Below, piece after piece: positions 7,390-17,949 of a DNA stretch of 47,370 nt. The position numbers and the translations under genes are program-made. Under the pieces are notes generated by a model. The model worked only from the letters and a program-made list of their open reading frames with translations. It did no database searches and was not told the DNA's origin. The stretch comes from Bradyrhizobium sp. CSS354 (GTDB lineage: Bacteria > Pseudomonadota > Alphaproteobacteria > Rhizobiales > Xanthobacteraceae), in NCBI RefSeq assembly GCF_029051725.1, contig NZ_JAACFU010000031.1:1-47370 (forward strand). The letters are read 5' to 3'. Each line of letters starts with the position of its first letter. Positions within the stretch are counted from its first letter, which is position 1.

Positions 7390-10300
7390 GTGCCTAAACT
7401 AGGATTCAACTCGGAAGAACGCGGTCAGGGGCAGGATTCATTCTATGGAACGGCGCGGTGCAATCTGGCCATGATCACGCTCGACCATGTCCAGTCCTTG
7501 GCGCTGCGCAGGTCTGCGTCCGCATCGGTGGATGTCGGAGGGCGCAGCGGCACCGGCAAATCGACTCTCGCGAACGCAATCGCGGCCGAAGCGGCCCGAA
7601 ACGGGAAGACATGCCTTCTCGTCGGGGACAGTGCAGTCCTCGGTTTCCCGCTCGGTTACTCGGTCGTCGGCGACATCCATGGAGTTCTGGCCGAGCGGGC
7701 GCAGCTGACGCATCCGTCCTCCGCGCCACAGGAGGAGCCGCGGCATCGCGATCTCCTGGCCGGCCCCGTCGCCGCGCGGGCAAGGTCGAATCCGGCGGCG
7801 GCGCGCGCGGCGCTTCTCATGCTCCAGAAAGCGCAGCAGATCCTCACATCTCACGGGCTCACGCCAGGGGAAGTGGAAGCAAGCGTCGCTTTGAGCCGCG
7901 AACTCTCGGAGTCGGCGATCAACTCTCTTTCGCTGGCGACTCAGGATGCATCCCGCATTGCTGACATGCTCTGGGCGGGAAATGCGCGCACCGGCCGAAG
8001 CATCAAAGACGTCGACGACGCCGTCGCAGGCCGCCCAGCCGACGTTCCGGTCAACGAAGAGGCCCTGAGCCTGATTCTGGCCAGCGATCAGGACTACGAA
8101 CGGGATATCGCCAGGCTTGTTTCGGGCCGCCATGAGGTAAGAGAAGAAAGCCGGGCTTCCGCGTCGGTAGCGAGCCTGCTGCGGCCGCGCTCGTCGCACA
8201 AGACGTTGTCCGAGTATCACAGGTACGCGTCGTTCATGGCGAGGACGATCGGCGCGGCCGTCGCGCTGATCAAGAGGCACGGAAATCTCAAGGCGGCCCT
8301 CGGCGCCGCCGGCGAGGACGAGGCCGCCAAAGCCATCGGTTACTTCATGCGCATGCGTCCGGACCAGGGAGCGCCTGCGGCCGTGAGGACGTTCGAAGCC
8401 GCGCTGCAGGATTATCGCCACGACAGCGCCGTCCTCGAGCCTCTGGTCCAGGAGTTTGGAAGCCGTACGATCGAAAGCTTCAAGTCGGCGGCTCACTCGC
8501 CAGACGGTCTGCCATCTCAGGACATCGGCTCGCTTGTCCAGAAACTCCGCGAAGCCCGCTACGCCGCGCGGCATCTGCCGGCCCATCTCGCAACGTTGAG
8601 GGCGGCTCTTTCAAGATCTCTTTACGAGCGTGTGCGAAGCGGTCCGATCGAAGATGCAAGGACCGCCGTTACGGCCGGCTCCACGGATCATCGCTCGAAG
8701 GCTGCCACCGAGCTGAGGCAGCTGCGCGAGCTCTTCGCCAGCACGGGCTTCGGCGACATATTCGAAGCTCCGCCCGATTTTGCCGCTCTGGTCGAAAACG
8801 CTTCGCCGGCGATCATCGAGACGGACGAGCCGGCCCAATCCTACGGCGCCGGCGTCCTCGACCTGCTGCTCGAGCTAACGACCGCCGACGAGAGCCGCGC
8901 CGCCCCGGCCTGGCCGGCCTCGGTGGTCAGGGCTCGGAGCGCTCAAGAGGCCGTCGAGGCGTATAGGCGGCATGGCCGCTTCGATGTCGTCGTCATCGAC
9001 GATATCCTGAACATCGCGGAAGACCCCAGACGCGAAATCGAACGGGCAGGGGCTCTAACGCACCGGATCGGCCTAGATTCCGACGATTCCATAGCCCTTG
9101 AAATTCCGCATCGCCAGTCGGACGCAGCCGTTGCCGCCGCCGCTTCAGGGCAGTCGAACCGCTGGCTCGGCTCGCCGACGGGGATCGGGATCGTGGTAAG
9201 CTCGGATCCGACGCTCGGCCCCGAGAAACTGCCCGCGGCGGCCGCCGGTCTTGCTGCGAAGCTCCGCCAAGCGGGATTCAGAGCTCTTGTTTCGCCCGCG
9301 AGTGAAGATGCTGACATCGTCGTCGCATTCGCCGACACGGCACGCAATACCGATCTGCGAGAAGCAGCCGCGAACGCTCGGGAAGGCATCGTCGTGTTTT
9401 GCCGGACGAGCGAATTGGGCGAGCCGGTACCCGCAGATCCGAGGATCACGGCGGACATCAAGTCCGCGCAGGCGTTGGGCTGGAAGATCATCCGGACCAC
9501 CTTCGAAGGAACGGTCCTGGAGAAGGACGGGCGGCTGGCGCTCTTCGTTTACGAAGCGACGGCGCTCTCGCCGCGCGACGAGACCGTCGCCAACATTTCC
9601 CGGCGGCTGGAAGGATTGGGCTGGCGCCCGATCGTATCGTGGAACGGCGCGGAGCGGAGCGTCGCCGAACTCGAACATCTGCTTGCAGTCCAATCGATAG
9701 CGGCAACGCCGGCTTCAGCCCTCAAAATCATCGGTGAGTTCGATCCGCACGAACCCCCGCCCACAGAAGGCCCGCCCGAAGACGGCCCTCGTCCCAACGC
9801 GAACTCGCCGCCGGAGACGGCGGCACCGCAGGCGGTTTCCCCTCCCAGTGAGCCCGGTCCGAACGAAGGAGCGAGCGGCCAAGTCGGAGCGGATATTGAT
9901 GGAACGGGCAGCCTTCGAGTCGCCCAAGCGCATGCCGCTGAAGCGTCTGAGAACCTCGACACGCCGCTCGACTACAGCAGCCCCGCCGCAATCGACGAGG
10001 CCGAAGCGGAGGGAGAGTCAAGCCCGGTCCTTATCGATCAAAGGGAGGATTCGGGACCCGAGGAGGATCTTGACGATTCTCGCTCTGCAGACGACGCCGT
10101 AGCGGCGGCCATAGAACCCGATGACGTGCCCAAGCGAGCGAAGACCGAAGCGGAGTTCGCTTTTTCCGGCTCTTCCACGATCTTCAAGGACAGGCGGGGA
10201 TCCCGGCGGGCCGCGCCGGCGCGCGACTCCGCCGATCCCCGCCAAGAGCGCCGGGGCACGGCGCGCGTCAGACAAACCGAAGCCAAGCTCCGCCTCGTCA

Positions 10301-11475
10301 TCGATCGCCGGCGGAAGAACGTGCAGCTCGCAGGGGTTCTATCGAGGTCCGACGGGTTTCCCGCGGAAATCGAAATTGCTGGCGATTCGGTTCTCGCACT
10401 GAACGAGTCGCGCTACAGCGACATTGAGATGGACTGGACACCGGACCTGCTGCGCGGAGAATTTCGCCGATCGGACGAAGTCAGGCGCCTCGAGTGGATG
10501 CGCAGCGCCCGCCGGATTCACCTATTTGCCGCCCTCGCGGGCGAAGCCGAACTGATTTCGGTATCCGCCGCGGAGACGGGTATTGAGTACGCGATCGTAT
10601 GCTGCGACACCGACGCGGCTGCCATCGAGCACGCGGCGGAGGCGGCCGGCTCCGCTTCCCTTCGCCGTCTCGCCGGCTTTGAGGGCGTCCCGGCAGGCTG
10701 GACGATCTTAGAGAGCTACATCCCCAAGCGTGCTGCCCCCGGCCTGGCCGAATGGCTGAAACCGCTCGACCCGGGCGCCGCCACCCGCATCGTTTTCAGC
10801 GGCGGGATGAGCATCCGGGCCTCCGCGTACGCCGACATCGAGCCGCCGCGAATCCTTCTCGAAGGGCTGCCCTCCAACTGCGAGGTCTTCATCGGCGGAG
10901 TGCCCGCCGCGAAAGAGGACGACGGAAGCTGGACGGCACCGGGATGGGCCGAGGCCGGCAAACATCTGATCGACGTCGTGCCTGGACCTTCGCAAAGCTA
11001 CGAAATAATCGCGGACCCCGCCTGGGGATTAGGCTGGGAGCCGTGGGGCGCTCACGACAGCCTTGCTGCACCGCTCGCCGGATTGGCCTGTGTATGCGGA
11101 GCGATGGTCTTCTCGCAAGGCGGGCGCACCGTGCTCGCTACTGAATCGGCCACCAGCGTGACGGCGCTCGGCGCACGGCACGAGATGCAAGGGCTCGCGC
11201 TCCGTAGGGATGTCCCGGCGTCCATCGCGGCTCTTCCGTTCGAACCGCTCTTCGTGATCCTCTCGTCGAGCGGCCGACGGAACAGCAAGATTCTCGTCCT
11301 CAACTATCTCGCCGGCACGAGCGCGGGTAAGCCCGCCAAGCTCGATAGCCGCTGGATAGCGAAGGTGCGAGATGTCGCGGCACGGCGCGTGCCGGTCCGG
11401 CCCCAGACTCAGGCGGCGCAAGCCGCTTGGCGCTCGGCGACGCGCGAAGCCAGGCGCTGGAGGCGCACGCGATGA
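7390..11475 (+). CDS. Giant P-loop protein of the defence operon (DruF position)
   Basis: A 1361-residue protein I cannot place in a family. Residues 51-59 are a Walker A (GRSGTGKST) and residues about 532-538 a hydrophobic run ending in DD (VVVIDD), a plausible Walker B. The roughly 480 residues between them are mostly helical. This layout recalls large superfamily-1 helicases with an inserted domain, but I do not see a convincing motif III or VI. A Rossmann-like region follows (about 610-770), then an acidic, proline-rich linker (about 785-930), then a C-terminal domain of over 400 residues. The GTG at 7390 is 98 bases after the methyltransferase stop; an ATG at 7471 would give a start nearer the P-loop. 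Position between methylase and helicase suggests DruF of type II Druantia, but I have not established homology. Confidence 0.7.
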   Translation: MPKLGFNSEERGQGQDSFYGTARCNLAMITLDHVQSLALRRSASASVDVGGRSGTGKSTLANAIAAEAARNGKTCLLVGDSAVLGFPLGYSVVGDIHGVLAERAQLTHPSSAPQEEPRHRDLLAGPVAARARSNPAAARAALLMLQKAQQILTSHGLTPGEVEASVALSRELSESAINSLSLATQDASRIADMLWAGNARTGRSIKDVDDAVAGRPADVPVNEEALSLILASDQDYERDIARLVSGRHEVREESRASASVASLLRPRSSHKTLSEYHRYASFMARTIGAAVALIKRHGNLKAALGAAGEDEAAKAIGYFMRMRPDQGAPAAVRTFEAALQDYRHDSAVLEPLVQEFGSRTIESFKSAAHSPDGLPSQDIGSLVQKLREARYAARHLPAHLATLRAALSRSLYERVRSGPIEDARTAVTAGSTDHRSKAATELRQLRELFASTGFGDIFEAPPDFAALVENASPAIIETDEPAQSYGAGVLDLLLELTTADESRAAPAWPASVVRARSAQEAVEAYRRHGRFDVVVIDDILNIAEDPRREIERAGALTHRIGLDSDDSIALEIPHRQSDAAVAAAASGQSNRWLGSPTGIGIVVSSDPTLGPEKLPAAAAGLAAKLRQAGFRALVSPASEDADIVVAFADTARNTDLREAAANAREGIVVFCRTSELGEPVPADPRITADIKSAQALGWKIIRTTFEGTVLEKDGRLALFVYEATALSPRDETVANISRRLEGLGWRPIVSWNGAERSVAELEHLLAVQSIAATPASALKIIGEFDPHEPPPTEGPPEDGPRPNANSPPETAAPQAVSPPSEPGPNEGASGQVGADIDGTGSLRVAQAHAAEASENLDTPLDYSSPAAIDEAEAEGESSPVLIDQREDSGPEEDLDDSRSADDAVAAAIEPDDVPKRAKTEAEFAFSGSSTIFKDRRGSRRAAPARDSADPRQERRGTARVRQTEAKLRLVIDRRRKNVQLAGVLSRSDGFPAEIEIAGDSVLALNESRYSDIEMDWTPDLLRGEFRRSDEVRRLEWMRSARRIHLFAALAGEAELISVSAAETGIEYAIVCCDTDAAAIEHAAEAAGSASLRRLAGFEGVPAGWTILESYIPKRAAPGLAEWLKPLDPGAATRIVFSGGMSIRASAYADIEPPRILLEGLPSNCEVFIGGVPAAKEDDGSWTAPGWAEAGKHLIDVVPGPSQSYEIIADPAWGLGWEPWGAHDSLAAPLAGLACVCGAMVFSQGGRTVLATESATSVTALGARHEMQGLALRRDVPASIAALPFEPLFVILSSSGRRNSKILVLNYLAGTSAGKPAKLDSRWIAKVRDVAARRVPVRPQTQAAQAAWRSATREARRWRRTR

Positions 11476-12341
11476 CGGAGCGCCTTCTTGAATGGCTTTC
11501 CTATCGGGGAAACGGCCGGCCCAGCGATCTTCCCTCAGAACTCCTTTCTGACGGGAGCGCGGGACACGTGCTGGCCGACCTCTCGATACTCGGCCACCTT
11601 GAGCGAGAAGAGGACAGGTGGCGCATCGCTCCGCCGGTTCTCGCTGTGCTCGGCGACGGATCCGAAGAAGCCGCTGCGGCCATACTATGCGGCGCGAGGA
11701 CACGCGGACTGGTCGCACGCTTGAAGACTGCATGCGAAAGCCGCGGCGCCGATCTGAAAACCATCGTTCAGCCGGGACGTCCGGATTGCATCCTTGTGAC
11801 GGCCGCGACGACCCTTGATCTGTGTTCTATCGCTTCCGACGCCTCGCTCAATTGGCAGCGAGATGCGGCTTTCACTCTGCTTGCCAGCCTGCCTCGCATC
11901 TCGGAATGGCCGCGCGAGCCGATCCCGATGGTCGCCGGCCGAACACAAAGCGTACGGCGGTTTTCCCGTTCCAGGCTGCGATGGATCGACACCACGCTGG
12001 ACGAAGCTCAAGCAGCCGCGCAGGGTCTCTTTGAAATCAAGCGCGACTGGGACACGGTCATCGTCCTGAAGGAAGGCGCGAACTCGCAGTCGCGGATTGA
12101 AAAGGCCGCAGGCCGTCTCATTGTTGCAGCGAAGACGAAGAAGCTCCATATCGATCTCAACTCGAGCTCCCTGTTTCTTCCTGCGTCGCTGAGACCCCCG
12201 ACGCTCGTGACGCGCGCCCTTGTGCTGTGCTCCGGCAGGCTTCCAGAATTCGTGCAGAATACGCGTCAGATCGTCTTTCGCGGCGTCGCCGGACGGGCAG
12301 CCCGCCTCGCGGCCGCGATACTGGGATTGAGGTTGGCATGA
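11472..12341 (+). CDS. Unknown 289-residue protein of the defence operon (DruG position)
   Basis: The protein starts MTERLLEWLSYRGNGRPSDLP, where the first 70 residues look like a winged helix (helices, then HLEREEDRWRIAPPV). The remainder is an alpha/beta domain with the strands DTVIVLKEG and RALVLCSGR and no recognised catalytic motif. The ATG overlaps the stop of the upstream gene (ATGA), and its own stop overlaps the helicase start the same way, so the three proteins are translationally coupled and probably made in fixed ratio as a complex. An upstream in-frame ATG at 11427 lies inside the previous gene and is less likely. Function unknown; an adaptor role with the helicase is inferred. 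Confidence 0.7.
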   Translation: MTERLLEWLSYRGNGRPSDLPSELLSDGSAGHVLADLSILGHLEREEDRWRIAPPVLAVLGDGSEEAAAAILCGARTRGLVARLKTACESRGADLKTIVQPGRPDCILVTAATTLDLCSIASDASLNWQRDAAFTLLASLPRISEWPREPIPMVAGRTQSVRRFSRSRLRWIDTTLDEAQAAAQGLFEIKRDWDTVIVLKEGANSQSRIEKAAGRLIVAAKTKKLHIDLNSSSLFLPASLRPPTLVTRALVLCSGRLPEFVQNTRQIVFRGVAGRAARLAAAILGLRLA

Positions 12342-15300
12342 CGGACGCGATGGCGGTCTTCAACGGGCTGAAGCAGACTTATCTCCGCTATTTCGACAGC
12401 CCGTTTGATCTGAGGTTCGACGAGCTCGTCAACGAAAGGCGCCGCCTGCTCGATCGCGACGGGGTACTCTATCGCGACCCTCTCATCGAGCCGCAGCCGC
12501 CCTACGCCAGCAGCAACATGGACATCGTGGAAGCCGCACGTGACGTTCTCAGCGGCGCTCCCGGCTGGACCGCGCAAACAATAGCTGATTTCGGAGAATT
12601 CGCGGCGAGCGGACTGTTTCTCCCGCGCGGAGCGGATCCGATCCGGCTGCACAGCCATCAAAAGGAGATGCTGGAGCTATCCACCGTTCGCGGGCGTGAC
12701 GCCGTCATTCTGACCGGCACAGGCTCAGGCAAGACAGAGTCCATTTATCTTCCCGTGTTCGCCGCCCTCATCAAGGAGTCGGCTGCCTGGGCCGCTGCCG
12801 GCGGCCGGCCCCGAAACGACTGGTGGAACATGATGCCGCCGCCCGGATCCGGACGAACGACTCATCATCCGCGCATCAGCCAGCGAGGATTCGAACAAGG
12901 ATCCAGGCTGCCCGGTTTGCGCGCGCTGGTCATGTATCCGCTCAATGCGCTTGCCGAAGATCAGATGACGCGGCTCCGGCTATCGCTCGACAGCGACCGT
13001 ATCCGAAATTGGCTTGCAGCACGGAGACCGGGGCACCGTTTCTGGTTCGGCCGCTACATCGGGACCACGCCGCTGGCGGGGCGGTCGTCTAGCATGAACA
13101 AGGAGTCCGAGCTACGCAACGAGTTGAAACGACTCGACAATACTGCGGCTGCCGTCCGAGGACGCGAAGCCGAGCGCTTCTTCCCGCGTCTTGACGGCGG
13201 AGAGATGTGGAGCCGCTGGGACATTCAGGAAGCACCGCCAGATATCCTCGTCACGAATTACAGCATGCTCAACATCATGCTGATGCGCGATGTTGAGGCT
13301 CCGATCTTCGAAGCCACAAAGACCTGGCTCGAGGCGAGCCCGGAGCATGTCTTCCATCTCGTCGTGGACGAACTCCACGCCTATCGCGGAACTCCGGGCA
13401 CGGAGGTGGCCTACATCCTTCGCGTACTGCTGGACCGCCTCGGCCTCGATCCGGAGCATCCTCAACTCCGCATCCTAGCGTCGAGCGCGTCGCTGGGGTC
13501 GGACCCCGCGAAAGCGCAAGACTATCTTCGCCAGTTTTTTGGAAGATCGCGTCCGTTCGAACTGGTTCGGGGAGGTTCGGTCCCCATCGCGCAGGGAGTT
13601 CGCCAGCGGATTGCCGGCCTGGGTGCCGCTTTCGCCGCCCTCGGCGCCGCCATCGAGACGGGCAGCGACGCCTCCACCAATGCAGCGATCGATCGTCTGG
13701 CTCAGGAGGCCTCGATTGCGGCTCCTGATGCCGCTCTTTCGGCGGAACAAAGACTTGGTAGCGCGCTCGGAGAGCTTTCGCTAGGCGAAGCCGTCCGTTC
13801 GGCGTGCAACAGCAATACTGATGACGAGCCGGTCATCCGGCCGCTGACTCCGGCGCAAATCGGCGACTGCCTGTTTCCGGGAAGCAGCGCGCAAGACGCC
13901 GAAGCCCGCGGGCGCGGCGTCGTCGCCTCTCTCGCTCGATCTGTGTTGCAGGACGGGTCGCCCATCCTGCCGATCCGCACGCACTTGTTCTTCCGCAACA
14001 TCCAAGGGATCTGGGCTTGCACAAACCCCGCGTGCACGGAGGTGGCCCGAACCGACGCGGATATCCTGATCGGACAGATCTACGACAGGCCGATAACGAC
14101 CTGCCCGTGCGGCTCCCGCGTTCTGGAGATGCTTTACTGCGAGCCATGCGGGGAGGTCTTCCTGGGTGGCTACCGCAAGGAAATTCGCCCGAACGTGTGG
14201 TCGCTCGTTCCGGACGATCCCAACATCGAGAAGGCGCCCGACCACTCTGCGAACGACCGCGAATACACCAATTATGCCGTGTACTGGCCAGCCAGGACTG
14301 CGCGCGGCCTTCAGAATCCTCAGCGAGAGAATTGGACGCAGGACAATCTGCAGCGCAGGTGGATGAAGGCGCACTACCAGTGCCAGACGGGTGAGATCGC
14401 GGCTGCAAGAACGGCTCAGTCGGCCAACGGCTGGCTCTATTACGTGCCCGGCCACCACGCGGCGAATCCTCCGGCCGCGCTGGCGACGCCCTCGGCCCGC
14501 AACGACCGGCCGTCGGTCTGCCCGCGGTGCGACAGCAACTGGAGCAAGCTGGCAAGCGCCGCGCCGATACGTACGCAGCGTACAGGTTTCCAGAAGACGG
14601 CGCAGGTTCTCTCCGATGCGCTGCTGCGCGAGATCGCGCCTGTCGACCCGGCGCAGCCGGAAGATTCGCGCCGCAAGCTCGTTCTCTTCTCCGACAGCCG
14701 CCAAGACGCTGCCAAACTTGCCGTCGGTGTGGCGAAGTCGCATTGGCTCGACGCCATGCGCCAAGTGATCGTGGAAGGGCTCGACGGCCAGGCCCAAGGG
14801 ATACTCGCGTTCGAGCGGCGCGTTTCGGGCGCACCGCTGACGCAGGAAGAGACCGACTTGGCGAACCAGTTCGCCGCGGCGAACCCGCACGTCGCTTCGG
14901 CGCTATCGATGGTAGCACTCGGCCTCGGATCGTCGCAGTCGGCGGTCGGAAACCTGACGCAACAACAGCTGGCCGATCGAGAGCTCGCTCAGGCGCGCGA
15001 TGGCACCTTGCCTATCCAGAATCTGCAGGCCGAAGCGAGGCGACGGCTGCTCCGAGCCGGCATGAACCCGGGCGGTGTCGATCGAAGCGTTACCTGGTCG
15101 GACCTCCACCGACAGCAAGGGGATTGGGCGCTTCTGTTCGACTGGCAGCTGAACCCGCCCGGCTTCAAAGGCAATCTGGCTCCAGCCCAAAATTCTCACC
15201 GCCAAAGGATCGAAGAAGCCGAGCGCGGAGCGATCGCGGAATCGATCTTTTCCGGGGGCCGCCGGGATTTCGAATCGCTGAAGCTAGGCGTGGTGACGTT

Positions 15301-17947
15301 CGATCCGCTCTTCCGTCCACAGGCCGACGATACGCTCTATCAGGCAGCAGAAAGCTGCATACGGATGCTCGGCAAGCGCCGCCGGATCACGACCCACCGC
15401 GCTACGGACAACGACGGCAGAATTCCGAGATACGTTTCCGACTATCTCGACGAGGTCGCGAGGCTGAACGGACGGGATCCGGGCTCTTTTCAGGCGGACG
15501 CCGTAGGCCTGCTAACGAGGTCGGGCGTCCTCAACCAAGGGATTCTGGAATACGACAGACTTTTCGTGAGGCGCCGCAACGAAAATTTCCACCAGTGCGG
15601 CCGATGCTCCCGAATCCATCTGCACTTCAGCGGCGGCATCTGCAGCAACTGCCAGGCGGAGCTCGGCGCGCCAGAGCCTCTCACCGATAGCCCGGACGCC
15701 CTCGACTATTACAGCTGGCTCGCCACGCAGGCCGGTCCGATCTTTCGCCTGAATTGCGCCGAGATGACCGGTCAGACGGACAAGGCCGTGGCGAAGAACC
15801 GCCAGCGGCTGTTCCAGAACGTCGCCATCGACGGAGAGCACAATCTCACGGACTTTCTCGACCTGCTCAGCGTTACGACGACCATGGAAGCCGGCGTCGA
15901 CATCGGCTCCCTGCTCGCCGCCATGATGGCGAACATGCCGCCCATGCGGTTCAACTACCAGCAGCGTGTCGGCCGGGCGGGCCGGCGCGGGGCGGCCGTT
16001 TCCATTGCGCTAACGCTGTGCCGCGGCCGAAGCCATGACGACTACTACTTCCAGAGGCCGGACCGGATCACGGCAGACCCGCCCCCGCCGCCTTATGTCG
16101 ACACAAACAGGCCGCAGATCTTGCGGCGCGTCCTGAACAAGGAGGTCCTGCGTCTGGCGTTCAGCGATCTTTCGCTTTTCGCCGACAACGCAGGCGACAG
16201 CGTCCACGGCGAGTTCGGACGCGCGGACGCTTGGGAGCAAACGCCGGCGGTCGCGCCCGCCGGGTATGCTGGAGCGACCGTTGCGGATATCGTTCAGGAA
16301 TGGATCGACCGTCATCCCGCCGATGTCGAGCATGCCTGCGATCTGCTTCTCGCCAACACTGTGCTGGCCGGCGATCCAGGAGCGCGCGCGGCCGAGCTAA
16401 ACTACATCCGCACCGCGCTCGTCGCCGCCGTGACCGACGCAAGCCGTGATCCAGGTCTCATCCAGGAAGGTCTGAGCGAACGCCTTTCGAACCGCGGCCT
16501 CCTCCCGATGTTCGGTTTCCCGACCCGGTCTAGAAATCTCTATCATAGCGAGCCGCACCGATGGCCGCCGCACGACGTCATCGACCGCGACCTCGAGCTC
16601 GCGGTCAGCATGTTCGCGCCGGGAGCCGAAACCGTAAAAGAGAGGGCGATCCACACCGCGGTCGGCGTCGTTCGGTACTTTCCGCAAGGGCAGACGGTCG
16701 CGGAGGATCCCGATCCCCTAGGGCCGGCCGTTCACGTCGGGCTGTGTGGAAACTGCCAGAACGTCCAAACCACAAACCCGAACGTTGGCGCCTGTCCGAC
16801 ATGCGGGGCGGTGGCCGGAAACGAAGAGCGCGAGTACCGGGTCCTCGATCTCCGGCAGCCGAAAGGCTTCATGAGCTACTATTCGAAGGCGCGGGACTAC
16901 GACGGGGTCTTCGACTTCGTGCCACGCGCGGCCAGGCCGAAGGTCGGGCGTCCCACCTTCCCGATAGGGCCCCATCTGAACTTCGATGTCGGCGCAGGTG
17001 TCGACTATCTCTATGTGATCAACGACAACGGTGGGGATCTGTACCACTTTTCCCAATATAAAACAGGCTCCGCAGCACGCGTCGACATAGGCATAGCGCA
17101 CGCTACCGAGGCCAAGATAGCCGGCCGGCGTATCGCGACGCCGCAGATCAACCCGATCGGAGCGCCGATCGATTGTGCGCTCGCCGCGATCAGCCAGACG
17201 GACATGATGCTGATGGGCATCAGGGACTACGGGCCCGGATGTGCCGCCGATCCATCGACACCAAAAGGACGAGCCGCGCTCTATTCGCTCGCGTTCATGC
17301 TGCGCCGAGCGGCTGCGGTGCACCTCGACATTCAAGATTACGAACTCAAGTGCGGAATCCGCAGCAACGAAGACGTCGCCGGCGGGCTCACCGGGCAGGT
17401 CTTCCTGGTGGATACACTGGAAAACGGGGCGGGCTACGCCACGCACATTGGGGAACCTCAGCAGACCGAGCATCTGCTTCGGATGATCTGCGAGCCGACG
17501 CAGCATCATTTCTTCGAAACCCTGACGGCCAGCCGCCATGCGGATCACTGCGATGCCTCTTGTCCGGACTGCCTGCGCAGCTACAGCAATCTCCAGTATC
17601 ACAATCTTCTCGACTGGCGCCTCGGGGTCGACATGGCTTCGCTGGCGTTGAACCCTGCCGCCCTGATTACGATCACGTCGCCATTATGGAGCCGCGTCGC
17701 GAACATCGCCCGCCTCACGCTCGCGAACGCGCGTCCCGGAAGTCAGCAGACTTCGTTCGCCGGACTTCCGGCCATAACCTACGGCAGGAACGTTGTTATC
17801 CTCACGCATCCCCTTTGGCTTACAAACCGCAACAATGTCGGCCCCCAGTTGGCGCAGGCATGGGACGAAGCTGAAGCGGCCGGTTTTCGCATTCACCCCA
17901 CCGAAACGTTCGTCTCCGTGTTCGAGGCGCTGCGGCAGCCGTTCTAG
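12338..17947 (+). CDS. Giant DEAD/DEAH-box helicase with DUF1998 C-terminus, DruE-like
   Basis: A 1869-residue superfamily-2 helicase. Walker A is TGTGSGKTES at 126-135, motif Ia is YPLNALAEDQ, motif II is DELH at 344-347, motif III is SSAS, and motif VI is QRVGRAGRRG at 1209-1218, preceded by TTTMEAGVDIG. Several cysteine pairs (CTNPAC, CPCG-CEPCG, CGRC-CSNC, CGNC-CPTCG) indicate zinc ribbons inserted in and after the helicase core. The end carries the DUF1998 signature: LENGAGYA, then CPDCLRSYSNLQYHNLLDW with cysteines at 1742 and 1745. Length and architecture fit DruE, the hallmark of Druantia; DrmA/DrmB of DISARM split similar parts over two genes. It should translocate on DNA using ATP. 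The ATG overlaps the upstream stop. Confidence 0.9.
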   Translation: MTDAMAVFNGLKQTYLRYFDSPFDLRFDELVNERRRLLDRDGVLYRDPLIEPQPPYASSNMDIVEAARDVLSGAPGWTAQTIADFGEFAASGLFLPRGADPIRLHSHQKEMLELSTVRGRDAVILTGTGSGKTESIYLPVFAALIKESAAWAAAGGRPRNDWWNMMPPPGSGRTTHHPRISQRGFEQGSRLPGLRALVMYPLNALAEDQMTRLRLSLDSDRIRNWLAARRPGHRFWFGRYIGTTPLAGRSSSMNKESELRNELKRLDNTAAAVRGREAERFFPRLDGGEMWSRWDIQEAPPDILVTNYSMLNIMLMRDVEAPIFEATKTWLEASPEHVFHLVVDELHAYRGTPGTEVAYILRVLLDRLGLDPEHPQLRILASSASLGSDPAKAQDYLRQFFGRSRPFELVRGGSVPIAQGVRQRIAGLGAAFAALGAAIETGSDASTNAAIDRLAQEASIAAPDAALSAEQRLGSALGELSLGEAVRSACNSNTDDEPVIRPLTPAQIGDCLFPGSSAQDAEARGRGVVASLARSVLQDGSPILPIRTHLFFRNIQGIWACTNPACTEVARTDADILIGQIYDRPITTCPCGSRVLEMLYCEPCGEVFLGGYRKEIRPNVWSLVPDDPNIEKAPDHSANDREYTNYAVYWPARTARGLQNPQRENWTQDNLQRRWMKAHYQCQTGEIAAARTAQSANGWLYYVPGHHAANPPAALATPSARNDRPSVCPRCDSNWSKLASAAPIRTQRTGFQKTAQVLSDALLREIAPVDPAQPEDSRRKLVLFSDSRQDAAKLAVGVAKSHWLDAMRQVIVEGLDGQAQGILAFERRVSGAPLTQEETDLANQFAAANPHVASALSMVALGLGSSQSAVGNLTQQQLADRELAQARDGTLPIQNLQAEARRRLLRAGMNPGGVDRSVTWSDLHRQQGDWALLFDWQLNPPGFKGNLAPAQNSHRQRIEEAERGAIAESIFSGGRRDFESLKLGVVTFDPLFRPQADDTLYQAAESCIRMLGKRRRITTHRATDNDGRIPRYVSDYLDEVARLNGRDPGSFQADAVGLLTRSGVLNQGILEYDRLFVRRRNENFHQCGRCSRIHLHFSGGICSNCQAELGAPEPLTDSPDALDYYSWLATQAGPIFRLNCAEMTGQTDKAVAKNRQRLFQNVAIDGEHNLTDFLDLLSVTTTMEAGVDIGSLLAAMMANMPPMRFNYQQRVGRAGRRGAAVSIALTLCRGRSHDDYYFQRPDRITADPPPPPYVDTNRPQILRRVLNKEVLRLAFSDLSLFADNAGDSVHGEFGRADAWEQTPAVAPAGYAGATVADIVQEWIDRHPADVEHACDLLLANTVLAGDPGARAAELNYIRTALVAAVTDASRDPGLIQEGLSERLSNRGLLPMFGFPTRSRNLYHSEPHRWPPHDVIDRDLELAVSMFAPGAETVKERAIHTAVGVVRYFPQGQTVAEDPDPLGPAVHVGLCGNCQNVQTTNPNVGACPTCGAVAGNEEREYRVLDLRQPKGFMSYYSKARDYDGVFDFVPRAARPKVGRPTFPIGPHLNFDVGAGVDYLYVINDNGGDLYHFSQYKTGSAARVDIGIAHATEAKIAGRRIATPQINPIGAPIDCALAAISQTDMMLMGIRDYGPGCAADPSTPKGRAALYSLAFMLRRAAAVHLDIQDYELKCGIRSNEDVAGGLTGQVFLVDTLENGAGYATHIGEPQQTEHLLRMICEPTQHHFFETLTASRHADHCDASCPDCLRSYSNLQYHNLLDWRLGVDMASLALNPAALITITSPLWSRVANIARLTLANARPGSQQTSFAGLPAITYGRNVVILTHPLWLTNRNNVGPQLAQAWDEAEAAGFRIHPTETFVSVFEALRQPF

Positions 17948-17949
17948 CC

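Noticed and set aside
6131..17947. DISARM as the identity of the defence operon
   Set aside because: DISARM also has a methylase and DUF1998 parts, but splits helicase and DUF1998 over two genes and normally has a phospholipase-D-type drmC, which I do not find here.
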